Shown here: positions 33,889-40,911 of the stretch, in pieces
Numbering within the stretch: the first letter of the stretch is position 1
How the letters are laid out: each line of letters opens with the position of its first letter
From: Pseudomonadota bacterium
Lineage (GTDB): Bacteria > Pseudomonadota > Gammaproteobacteria > Burkholderiales > Burkholderiaceae_C
Length of the DNA: 40,911 bases
NCBI GenBank assembly: GCA_021804595.1
Contig: JAJZHH010000011.1
Coordinates: 1-40,911, forward strand
Direction of reading: 5' to 3'
The notes under the pieces: generated by a model
Told to the model about the DNA's origin: nothing
Databases searched by the model: none
Seen by the model: the letters and a program-made list of their open reading frames with translations, nothing else
Translations under genes and position numbers: made by a program

Positions 33889-34182
33889 ATGCTTTACCGA
33901 TTCAAATCCAAGGCCGATTCGGACCTGTTCATGAACCAGGCGCCGGCAGAGCGCATCCTGTCGATCATCGGCAAGGAGGCCGGCGCGCAGGGCATCATCG
34001 AGCCGACCGCGATGGCCGACGCGATCGCCCGGCTGCAGGCTGCGGTCGCCGACGACGAACGCGACCGCGCCGAGGCCGGCGGCGGGCCTCGCGGCATCAC
34101 GCTGCACCAGCGTGCGTGGCCGTTCATCCAGTTGCTCAAGCGCAGCCTGGCCGCCGACGAGCCCATCGTCTGGGGTGTCTGA
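33889..34182 (+). CDS. DUF1840 family protein
   Basis: This 97-residue soluble protein opens MLYRFKSKADSDLFMNQAPAERILSIIGKEAGAQGIIEP and ends with an ITLHQRAWPFIQLLKRSLA segment, the layout of the DUF1840 family found mainly in betaproteobacteria. Its function is unknown. The ATG at 33889 follows a GGAG element; the longer upstream frame lacks family similarity. It is divergent from cydA (250 bp apart) and 47 bp before the MHS transporter gene. Confidence 0.82.
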   Translation: MLYRFKSKADSDLFMNQAPAERILSIIGKEAGAQGIIEPTAMADAIARLQAAVADDERDRAEAGGGPRGITLHQRAWPFIQLLKRSLAADEPIVWGV

Positions 34183-34229
34183 AAAAGCTGTGGACAAGCT
34201 GTGAACGCAGGGCAACGCAGCGTGATCCG

Positions 34230-35870
34230 ATGAGCGCCCCGGCGAAGCGCCGCGACGGGCGGCGGGTCGTGTTCGCGTCGGCGCTGGGCACGACCTTCGA
34301 GTGGTACGACTTCTATCTGTACGGCGCACTGGCCGAAACGATAGGCCGGCGCTTCTTCGCCGGGCTGGACCCAGGCTCGGGTTTCATCTTCGCGTTGCTC
34401 GCATTTGCCGCCGGTTTCGTCGTGCGGCCGTTCGGCGCCATCGTGTTCGGTCGTCTCGGCGACATGATCGGACGCAAGTACACCTTCCTGGTCACGATCC
34501 TGCTGATGGGGCTGTCGACCTTCGTCGTCGGCCTGCTGCCCGACTACGCGTCGATCGGCGTGGCCGCGCCGATCATCCTGGTCGCGGTGCGGCTGCTGCA
34601 GGGCCTGGCCGTCGGCGGCGAGTACGGCGGCGCCGCGACCTATGTCGGCGAACACGCGCCGCGCCACCGCCGCGGCGCCTACACCGGCTGGGTGCAGACC
34701 ACCGCGACGCTGGGGCTGCTGCTGTCGCTGGCGATGACGCTGGGCCTGCGCGAAGCGCTCGGCACGGCCGAGTTCGAGGACTGGGGCTGGCGGCTGTGCT
34801 TCCTGGTCTCGCTGGTGCTGCTCGGCACCTCGGTCTGGATCCGGCTGCACCTGCCCGAGTCGCCGGCGTTCATGCGCATCAAGCGCGAAGGGCGCATTTC
34901 GAAGGCGCCGCTGACCGAAGCCTTCGGCTACGGCGCCAATGTGCGCAACGTGCTGCTGGCGCTGTTCGGCCTGACCGCTGGCCAGGGCGTCGTCTGGTAC
35001 GGCAGCCAGTTCTACGCGCTGCTGTTCCTGACGCAGACGCTCAAGCTCGACGTCGTCGTTGCCGGCACGCTGATGGGGGCGGCGCTGCTGCTGGCGATGC
35101 CGTGCTTCTGGCTCGCCGGCGCTTTGTCCGACCGCATCGGGCGCAAGCCGGTGATCGTCGCCGGGCTGCTGTTCGCGGTGTTCGGCTACTTCCCGGTGTT
35201 TCATGCGCTGGCCGCGGCCGGCAACCCGCAACTGGTCGCGGCGACCGCGCGCACGCCGGTGACGCTGGTCGCCGACGTGCACGACTGCTCGTTCCAGTTC
35301 AATCCGCTGGGCGTCGTCCGTTTCGACAGCTCCTGCGATGTCGCCCGGCAGTTGCTCGCCGGTGCCGCGGTCGACTACCGCGAACGCAACGCCCCGGGCT
35401 TGGCGCGCATCCAGGTCGGCGCGCGCGACATCGTCGTGTTCGACGGCAAGGGACTGCCCGGCGACGCCTACGCCGCCGCGCTGGGCCAGTTGCAGCGCCA
35501 GCTGGCGCAGGCGCTGCGGGCTGCCGGCTACCCGGCGCACGCCGACCCGACGCGAATCGACCGCGTGCGTCTGGTGCTGTTGCTGGCGCTGCTCGCCGCC
35601 GGCGTCGCGCTGGTCTACGGGCCGATGGCCGCGGCGCTGATCGAGCTGTTCCCGACGCGCATCCGCTATACCTCGCTGAGCCTGCCCTACCACATCGGCA
35701 ACGGCTGGTTCGGCGGGCTGCTGCCGACCATCGCGTTCGCGCTGGTCGCCGAACACGGCAGCATCTACCAGGGGCTTTGGTACCCGGTGGCAATCGCCGC
35801 GCTCAGCGTCGGCGTGGCGCTGCTGTGGTTGCCCGAAACCAGCCGACGCGACATCTACGCGCACGACTGA
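34230..35870 (+). CDS. MFS transporter, metabolite:H+ symporter (MHS) type, with large insertion
   Basis: The 546-residue protein has the MHS opening ALGTTFEWYDFYLYGALA, the conserved loop GRLGDMIGRK, LQGLAVGGEYGGAATYVGEHAPRHRRG, a second loop DRIGRKPVIV, and the ending ELFPTRIRYTSLSLPYHIGNGWFGGLLP. Relatives carry organic acids, osmolytes or dicarboxylates with protons. Between two helices of the C-terminal half lies an unusual hydrophilic stretch of about 115 residues (330-445) holding two cysteines and VTLVADVHDCSFQFN, probably outside the membrane. The frame is open upstream of the chosen ATG, but only from here does it match the family. Confidence 0.88.
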   Translation: MSAPAKRRDGRRVVFASALGTTFEWYDFYLYGALAETIGRRFFAGLDPGSGFIFALLAFAAGFVVRPFGAIVFGRLGDMIGRKYTFLVTILLMGLSTFVVGLLPDYASIGVAAPIILVAVRLLQGLAVGGEYGGAATYVGEHAPRHRRGAYTGWVQTTATLGLLLSLAMTLGLREALGTAEFEDWGWRLCFLVSLVLLGTSVWIRLHLPESPAFMRIKREGRISKAPLTEAFGYGANVRNVLLALFGLTAGQGVVWYGSQFYALLFLTQTLKLDVVVAGTLMGAALLLAMPCFWLAGALSDRIGRKPVIVAGLLFAVFGYFPVFHALAAAGNPQLVAATARTPVTLVADVHDCSFQFNPLGVVRFDSSCDVARQLLAGAAVDYRERNAPGLARIQVGARDIVVFDGKGLPGDAYAAALGQLQRQLAQALRAAGYPAHADPTRIDRVRLVLLLALLAAGVALVYGPMAAALIELFPTRIRYTSLSLPYHIGNGWFGGLLPTIAFALVAEHGSIYQGLWYPVAIAALSVGVALLWLPETSRRDIYAHD

Positions 35871-35918
35871 CGAGCGACGCGTTTTTAGCCTGTTGGCTTT
35901 TCCTCGCTGGATCGGGCA

Positions 35919-35954
35919 ATCCATATTGGATATATCGCGTTTTGACGCTATAAC
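35919..35954 (+). promoter_or_regulatory. Promoter with overlapping dyad upstream of the OFA transporter
   Basis: TTGGAT (35926-35931), 17 bases, and TATAAC (35949-35954) form a readable sigma-70 promoter in a notably AT-rich stretch, with a start near 35961 and a leader of about 80 bases. The dyad ATCCA-TAT-TGGAT (35919-35931) covers the -35 box, which is where a repressor would bind. A TTGACG lies inside the spacer but has no matching -10. Confidence 0.6.
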
Positions 35955-36040
35955 GCCGGACAAGCTTCGACATACTTTCAAACATTTATCCAGTCGAAGC
36001 CCTCGCATCCATCCAATCGCAGGACGATAGGGAGACACGC

Positions 36041-37681
36041 ATGTCCGAGGTGATGAACGCCCCGCTGCAAGGCGGGCTGCTGGCGCGCGAGCGCACGGTG
36101 GCCGGCCCGAACTTCAACCGCTGGCTGGCGCCGCCGGCGGCGCTCGCGATCCACTTGTGCATCGGCATGGCCTACGGCTTTTCGGTGTTCTGGCTGCCGA
36201 TGACCAAGCTGCTCGCTGGCACCGACGACGCCACCTGCAAAGCGCAGGGTCTGCTGGCGATGATGTCGACGACGAGCTGCAACTGGTCGGTGCCCGCGGT
36301 CACGCACACCTTCGAGATGTTCATCGCGGTGCTGGGCATCGCCGCGGCGCTGTGGGGCGGCTGGCTCGAACACGCCGGCCCGCGCAAGGCCGGCTTCATC
36401 GCCGCGATCTGCTGGGGCGGCGGCATGGCGCTGGGCGGCGTCGGCGTGCAGACCCACCAGTTGTGGCTGCTGTGGCTGGGCTGCGGCGTCGTCGGCGGCG
36501 TCGGCCAGGGTCTGGGCTACATCTCGCCGGTGTCGACGCTGATCAAGTGGTTCCCCGACCGCCGCGGCATGGCCACCGGTTTCGCGATCATGGGCTACGG
36601 CGGCGGCGCGATGATCGGCGCGCCGATCGCGGTGGCGCTGATGAAGCACTTCGGCGGCGGCAACGCGTCGGCCGGAGTCGCGTCGACGCTGATCGTGATG
36701 GGCCTGATCTACTTCCTGGTCATGTCGGCCGGCGCCTTCGGCATGCGCGTGCCGCCGGCCGGCTGGAAGCCCGCCGGCTGGGAGCCGCCGGCCGACGAGG
36801 CGGCCAACGCGATGATCACGCGCCGCCACGTGCACCTCGACGTGGCGTGGAAGACGCCGCAGTTCTGGCTGATCTGGGGCGTGCTGTGCCTGAACGTGAC
36901 CGCCGGCATCGGCGTGATCTCGATGGCCAGCCCGATGCTGCAGGACGTGTTCGGCGGCCACCTGATCGGGCTCGATTCGCTGACCGCGCTGAGCACCGCG
37001 CAGAAAGCCGCGGTGGCGGCGTCGGCGGCCGGGCTGGTCGGTCTGATCAGCCTGTTCAACAGCCTCGGGCGCTTGTTCTGGGCCAGCATCTCCGACCACA
37101 TCGGGCGCAAGGCGACCTACTCGACCTTCTTCATCCTCGGCATCGCGCTGTACGTCAGCCTGCCGTCGCTGGGCCACCTCGGGCTGGCCGGGATGTTCGT
37201 GATCGCGGTGTGCCTGATCCTGAGCATGTACGGCGGCGGCTTCTCGACGGTGCCGGCCTACCTGGCCGACATTTTCGGCACGCAGATGGTCGGCGCGATC
37301 CACGGCCGGCTGCTGACCGCGTGGTCGGTGGCCGGCATCGTCGGCCCGTTGCTGATCGCCGCGCTGCGTCAGGCGCAGATCAACGCCGGAGTCGCGCACA
37401 ACCTGGTCTACGACCGCACGCTGTACATCCTCGCGCTGCTGCTCGCGGTCGGCCTGGTGCTGAACCTGATGGTGCGGCCGGTGCACGAGAAGCACAACAT
37501 GGATGAGGAGCAGCTCGCGCGTGAGCGTTCGCTGCAGCACGAGCAGCACGGCGCGGCGCACGCCGAGCACGCCGCGCGCGGCGCCTTCGGTTCGGTCGGC
37601 GTGCTGGCCTGGGCAGCGATCGGCATCCCCTTCCTGATCGGCGTCGTGATCGCGCTGCAGAAGGCGGCGGCGCTGTTCTGA
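36041..37681 (+). CDS. OFA-family MFS transporter (oxalate/formate antiporter-like)
   Basis: The 546-residue membrane protein has OFA features: AAIHLCIGMAYGFSVFWLP-like first helix, then GLGYISPVSTLIKWFPDRRGMATGFAIMGYGGGAMIGAPIAVALM, SLFNSLGRLFWASISDHIGRKATY, and MYGGGFSTVPAYLADIFGTQMVGAIHGRLLTAWSVAGIVGPLL. It has about twelve helices. The cytoplasmic tail (MDEEQLARERSLQHEQHGAAHAEHAARG) precedes an extra C-terminal helix. OxlT exchanges oxalate and formate, but family members vary in substrate (lactate, pyruvate and others), and no oxalate enzymes are encoded in the window. It has its own promoter and ends at a strong hairpin. Confidence 0.88.
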   Translation: MSEVMNAPLQGGLLARERTVAGPNFNRWLAPPAALAIHLCIGMAYGFSVFWLPMTKLLAGTDDATCKAQGLLAMMSTTSCNWSVPAVTHTFEMFIAVLGIAAALWGGWLEHAGPRKAGFIAAICWGGGMALGGVGVQTHQLWLLWLGCGVVGGVGQGLGYISPVSTLIKWFPDRRGMATGFAIMGYGGGAMIGAPIAVALMKHFGGGNASAGVASTLIVMGLIYFLVMSAGAFGMRVPPAGWKPAGWEPPADEAANAMITRRHVHLDVAWKTPQFWLIWGVLCLNVTAGIGVISMASPMLQDVFGGHLIGLDSLTALSTAQKAAVAASAAGLVGLISLFNSLGRLFWASISDHIGRKATYSTFFILGIALYVSLPSLGHLGLAGMFVIAVCLILSMYGGGFSTVPAYLADIFGTQMVGAIHGRLLTAWSVAGIVGPLLIAALRQAQINAGVAHNLVYDRTLYILALLLAVGLVLNLMVRPVHEKHNMDEEQLARERSLQHEQHGAAHAEHAARGAFGSVGVLAWAAIGIPFLIGVVIALQKAAALF

Positions 37682-37691
37682 AGCGGCGTAC

Positions 37692-37729
37692 CGGCGTACC
37701 GGCGGCGCCTCGGCGCCGCCGGTACGCCG
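37692..37729. terminator. Long GC hairpin between convergent OFA transporter and bioF genes
   Basis: Two arms of 18 bases (37692-37709 and 37712-37729) pair perfectly around a TC turn. It fills the 53-bp gap between two convergent stop codons and probably ends transcription in both directions, although no T-run is present. Confidence 0.65.
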
Positions 37730-37734
37730 CCGCA

Positions 37735-38913
37735 TCAACGCGGCAGTGTGGCGAGCGCGCGCAGCAGCCGCTCGACGTCGTCCGCCGTGTGCGCCGCCGA
37801 CAGACTCAGGCGCAGCCGCGCGGTGCCCACCGGCACCGTCGGCGGGCGGATCGCCGGCACCCACAGACCTTGTTCCCACAGCGCGGCCATCGCGCCCAGC
37901 GCCGCGGCGTTGTCGCCGATCAGCAGCGGCTGGATCGGCGTGTCCGATTCGGCCAGCCGCCAGCCGCCCGGCAGCGCGCCGGCGCCGGCGCGCCATTGCG
38001 CGATCAGCTCGCGCAGCCGCTCGCGGCGCCAGTCGTCGGCGGCGATCAGCGCCAGCGCCGCGCGCAGCGTGTCGACCACCAGCGGCGGCGCCGCGGTGGC
38101 GAAGGTGTAGCTGCGCGCGCGCTGCAGGATGGTCTCGACCACCGCGTCGGCGCCGGCGACGAAGGCGCCGGCGACTCCGGCGGCCTTGCCCAGCGTGGCC
38201 ATGTAGACCAACCGCGACCCGCGCAGGCCGTAGTGCGCGGCGCTGCCGCGGCCTTGCGCGCCGAGCACGCCGAAGCCGTGCGCGTCGTCGATCAGCAGCA
38301 GCGCGTCGTGCTCCTCGGCCAGCGCGAGCAGCTCGCGCAGCGGCGCGACGTCGCCGTCCATGCTGAACACCGCGTCGCTGACGATCAGCTTGCGCCGTGC
38401 GCCGCTGGCCGCCAGCAGCTGGCCGAGCGCTGCGGCGTCGCGATGCGGGTAGACCTCGATCTGCGCGCGCGACAGCCGCGCGCCGTCGATCAGGCAGGCA
38501 TGGTTCAGCGCGTCGCAGAACACCGCGTCGCCGCGGCCGACCAGCGCCGGCACGATGCCGACGTTGGCCGCGAAGCCGGCGTAGAAGTACAGCGCGCGCG
38601 GCATGTCGACGAAGGCGGCGAGCTCGTGCTCGAGCTGCTCGTGCGCGGCGCTGTGGCCGCACACCTGCGGCGACGCGGTGGCGCCGACGCCCCAGCGTGC
38701 GGCGGCGGCCTGCGCGGCGTCGCGCAGCGCCGGGTGCTGCGCCAGCCCGAGGTAGTCGTTGCTGCAGAAGGCCAGCATGTCGCGCCCGGCCACGCGCAGC
38801 CGCACGCCGTCGTAGGCGTCGACGACGCGGCGGCGGCGGCGCTGCCGCGCGGCGTCGAGCGTGGCCAGGTCGGCGTCGAGGTTCCACGCCGAAGTGGCGG
38901 GCAGTGCGTTCAT
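37735..38913 (-). CDS. bioF: 8-amino-7-oxononanoate synthase
   Basis: BioF joins pimeloyl-ACP (or -CoA) and L-alanine in the first step of biotin ring assembly, using PLP. The 392-residue protein shows [68 protein letters not shown], the PLP-binding [11 protein letters not shown] (Asp209/His212) and the PLP lysine Lys243 in [13 protein letters not shown]. The start ATG 38913 overlaps the bioD stop by 4 bp; the longer upstream frame is spurious. It is the last gene of the visible biotin operon. Confidence 0.95.
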   Translation of the reverse strand: MNALPATSAWNLDADLATLDAARQRRRRRVVDAYDGVRLRVAGRDMLAFCSNDYLGLAQHPALRDAAQAAAARWGVGATASPQVCGHSAAHEQLEHELAAFVDMPRALYFYAGFAANVGIVPALVGRGDAVFCDALNHACLIDGARLSRAQIEVYPHRDAAALGQLLAASGARRKLIVSDAVFSMDGDVAPLRELLALAEEHDALLLIDDAHGFGVLGAQGRGSAAHYGLRGSRLVYMATLGKAAGVAGAFVAGADAVVETILQRARSYTFATAAPPLVVDTLRAALALIAADDWRRERLRELIAQWRAGAGALPGGWRLAESDTPIQPLLIGDNAAALGAMAALWEQGLWVPAIRPPTVPVGTARLRLSLSAAHTADDVERLLRALATLPR

Positions 38914-39587
38914 CGTGGCAGTTCCAGGTGCAGCGCCGCGTGCGCCGGGTCGGGCTGCGGCAGGTGGGGAATGACGCCCAGGCACGGCGCGGGCAGCCGC
39001 GCGCGCAGCGTGTCGACGTTGGCGTCGCGCAGCGCCATCGCCGGGTCGACCGCGCTGCCGATCCAGCCGGCCAGCGGCAGACCGCGCGCGGCGATGGCCT
39101 CGGCGCTGAGCCGCGCGTGGTTCAGGCAGCCCAGGCGCAGCCCGACGACGAGGATGACCGGCAGCGCCAGCCGCTGCGCGAGGTCGCCGCCGTCGAGCGT
39201 GTCGGTCAGCGGCACGAGGAAGCCGCCGACGCCTTCGACGATCAGCGCGTCGGCGCTGGCGCGCAGCGCGTCGACCGCCGTGGCGATGCGCTCGAGCTCG
39301 ATGCGCGTGCCGGCCGCCGCGGCGGCCAGGTGCGGCGACGCCGGCAGCGGCAGCGCGTAGGGGTTGTCGAGCGCGGCGTCCACGCGCAGCGTCGACGCCG
39401 CGCGCAAGCAGCGCACGTCGCCGTTGACGCCGTCGGCGTCGAGCCCGGCGGCGACCGGCTTGGCGCCGACGACGCGCGCGTGATGCCGGCGCAGCCGGTG
39501 CAGCAGTGCGCAGCTGGCCAGCGTCTTGCCGATCTCGGTGTCGGTGCCGCTGACGAACCAGGCCGGGCAGGCCGCGGCGCCGCTCAT
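38910..39587 (-). CDS. bioD: Dethiobiotin synthase
   Basis: BioD closes the ureido ring: it carboxylates 7,8-diaminononanoate with CO2 and ATP to make dethiobiotin. The 225-residue protein has the P-loop [12 protein letters not shown] (Lys21), the substrate-site [11 protein letters not shown], the signature [13 protein letters not shown], and [19 protein letters not shown]. It starts at ATG 39587, overlapping the bioA stop by 4 bp, and its own stop overlaps bioF, so the three genes are translationally coupled. The long frame upstream of this start is antisense or out-of-frame reading of bioA. Confidence 0.95.
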   Translation of the reverse strand: MSGAAACPAWFVSGTDTEIGKTLASCALLHRLRRHHARVVGAKPVAAGLDADGVNGDVRCLRAASTLRVDAALDNPYALPLPASPHLAAAAAGTRIELERIATAVDALRASADALIVEGVGGFLVPLTDTLDGGDLAQRLALPVILVVGLRLGCLNHARLSAEAIAARGLPLAGWIGSAVDPAMALRDANVDTLRARLPAPCLGVIPHLPQPDPAHAALHLELPR

Positions 39588-40900
39588 CGCAGCGCCTCGG
39601 CCAGTGCGCCCAGCGCGGCGTCGCGCAGCGTCGCGCCCGCGGCTTCGTCGATCGCGTACGGCGGCATGAAATACAGCGTCGTGCCGATCGGCCGCAGCAG
39701 CGCGCCGCGCTGCAGCGCGGCGGCGGCGAAGCGCGGCGCGAAGTCGGCCGGCGCGTCGACCGCGTCCCACGCCCAGATCATGCCTGCACGGCGCGCGTGG
39801 CGCAGCCGCGGGTGCTCGTGCAGCGGCGCGAACAGCGCGTCGAGGCGCTCGGCCAGCGCGGCGTTGGCGCGCAGCCGCGCGTCGTCGAGCAGCGCCAGCG
39901 TGGCCAGCGCGGCGCTGCACGCCAGCGGGTTGCCGGTGTACGAATGCGAATGCAGGAAGCCGCGCGCGACGTCGTCGTCCCAGAACGCGCGGTAGACCGC
40001 GTCGGTCGTCAGCACCACCGACAGCGGCAGATAGCCGCCGGTCAGCCCCTTGCTGAGGCAGACGAAATCGGGGCGCACGCCGGCCTGCGCGCAGGCCAGC
40101 AAGGTGCCGGTTCGGCCCATGCCGACGGCGATCTCGTCGGCCACCAGGTGGACTTCGTAACGTGTGCACAGCTCGCGCACGCGGGCCAGGAAGGCCGCTG
40201 GGTGGAATACGAAGCCGGCGGCGCACTGCACCAGCGGCTCGACGATCAGCGCCGCGGTGTCGTCGGCGTGGCGCTGCAGGTAGGCGTCGAGCGCGGCGGC
40301 GGCCTGCTCGATCCACGCCGCCGGGTCGAGCCCGGGCGGGCAGGCGCGGGGATCGGGCACCGGGGTGGCGTGCGCGATGCGCACCAGCGGCGCGTAACTG
40401 GCGCGAAACAGCGGCACGTCGGTGACCGCGAGCGCGCCGACGGTCTCGCCGTGGTAGCCGCCGGCCAGTCCGATGTAGCGGTTCTTGCGCGGCCGGCCGA
40501 CGTTACGCCAGTAATGCGCGCTCATTTTCAGCGCGATCTCGGTCGCCGACGCGCCGTCGCTGCCGTAGTGGGCGTGGTCCAGCCCGGTGCGCGCGGCCAG
40601 CTGCTCGGACAGCTCGACCACCGGCGCGTGGGTCAGCCCGGCCAGCATCACGTGTTCGACGCGGTCCATCTGCGCGGCGATCGCCGCCTTGATGCGCGGC
40701 TGGTTGTGGCCGAACAGGTTGACCCACCACGAGCTGATCGCGTCGAGCAGCGGCCGGCCCTGCGCGTCGAACAGCCAGACGCCTTCGGCGCGCACGATTT
40801 CCAGCGGCGGCGAGTCGGCGTGGCGCTTCATCTGCGTGCACGGGTGCCAGACGTGGCGCACGCTGCGTGCGGCGATCGACGATGGCGGGGACGTGGACAT
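39584..40900 (-). CDS. bioA: Adenosylmethionine-8-amino-7-oxononanoate aminotransferase
   Basis: BioA makes 7,8-diaminononanoate using S-adenosylmethionine as amino donor and PLP. The 438-residue protein has [10 protein letters not shown] near the N-terminus, [61 protein letters not shown] (Asp255) and the PLP lysine Lys284 in [13 protein letters not shown]. The order bioA-bioD-bioF runs leftward. The gene is complete, starting 11 bases inside the window edge, so any promoter or BirA operator lies outside. bioB is not within the window. Confidence 0.95.
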   Translation of the reverse strand: MSTSPPSSIAARSVRHVWHPCTQMKRHADSPPLEIVRAEGVWLFDAQGRPLLDAISSWWVNLFGHNQPRIKAAIAAQMDRVEHVMLAGLTHAPVVELSEQLAARTGLDHAHYGSDGASATEIALKMSAHYWRNVGRPRKNRYIGLAGGYHGETVGALAVTDVPLFRASYAPLVRIAHATPVPDPRACPPGLDPAAWIEQAAAALDAYLQRHADDTAALIVEPLVQCAAGFVFHPAAFLARVRELCTRYEVHLVADEIAVGMGRTGTLLACAQAGVRPDFVCLSKGLTGGYLPLSVVLTTDAVYRAFWDDDVARGFLHSHSYTGNPLACSAALATLALLDDARLRANAALAERLDALFAPLHEHPRLRHARRAGMIWAWDAVDAPADFAPRFAAAALQRGALLRPIGTTLYFMPPYAIDEAAGATLRDAALGALAEALR

Positions 40901-40911
40901 GTTCGGCGTGG

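Noticed and set aside
35942-35947. TTGACG as -35 box of the OFA transporter promoter
   Set aside because: No -10-like hexamer lies 16-18 bases downstream. TTGGAT with TATAAC at 17 bases is a better pair.
35978-38887. Minus-strand frame of 969 codons
   Set aside because: It is antisense to the OFA transporter gene and out of frame with bioF. It is low-complexity with no family features.

Overview
The window is high-GC DNA with dense, short-spaced operons. It looks like a betaproteobacterium, most likely Burkholderiales. Supporting signs are the divergent uvrA-ssb pair, a DUF1840 protein, a WXXGXW-repeat lipoprotein, a UbiM-like ubiquinone hydroxylase, and an 86-bp GC-rich repeat of a kind I associate with that order. 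No genus can be assigned from sequence alone.

Layout. 1-8065 is core: a CAT-anticodon tRNA with its own promoter, enoyl-CoA hydratase coupled to an M61 peptidase, an EAL protein, a dienelactone-hydrolase family protein, uvrA, and ssb with its terminator. 8066-13070 is a disturbed region. A ~700-bp direct repeat (8323-9030 and 12140-12829) carries a pair of small convergent membrane-protein genes. Between the copies lies about 3.1 kb of visibly lower-GC DNA, bounded by a decayed IS5/IS1182-type transposase fragment on the left and a decayed IS1634-type fragment on the right. Inside are a KynB-like arylformamidase, a polytopic membrane protein and a 5'-truncated alpha/beta hydrolase, overlapping head to tail. 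13089-21319 is an ABC uptake operon of the branched-chain/HAAT type, followed by a DctB/DctD-type two-component pair. A consensus sigma-54 promoter and a 22-bp perfect palindrome lie in front of the operon, so a local regulatory circuit can be read from the sequence.

21441-22241 holds a small lipoprotein and an OsmC protein. 22369-33638 is a respiratory block. It contains cydD and cydC (split by two tandem 86-bp repeats), a UbiM-like hydroxylase, an octaheme cytochrome c operon with a cytochrome b and an unknown secreted protein, and cydA-cydB-cydX. The octaheme and cydA promoter regions share Fnr/Crp-type sites (TTGMM-N4-GTCAA on the minus strand), which suggests joint control by oxygen or nitrogen oxides. 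33889-37681 holds DUF1840, an MHS-type major facilitator with a large insertion, and an OFA-type (oxalate/formate) transporter with a readable promoter and overlapping dyad. 37735-40900 is the bioA-bioD-bioF operon on the minus strand, with 4-bp overlaps.

The most interesting items are the sigma-54/DctBD circuit driving a LIV-type ABC importer, the octaheme cytochrome operon with its shared regulator sites, the hairpin that buries the ribosome-binding site of the UbiM-like gene, the long CydX-like protein, and the IS-bounded island between duplicated host DNA.
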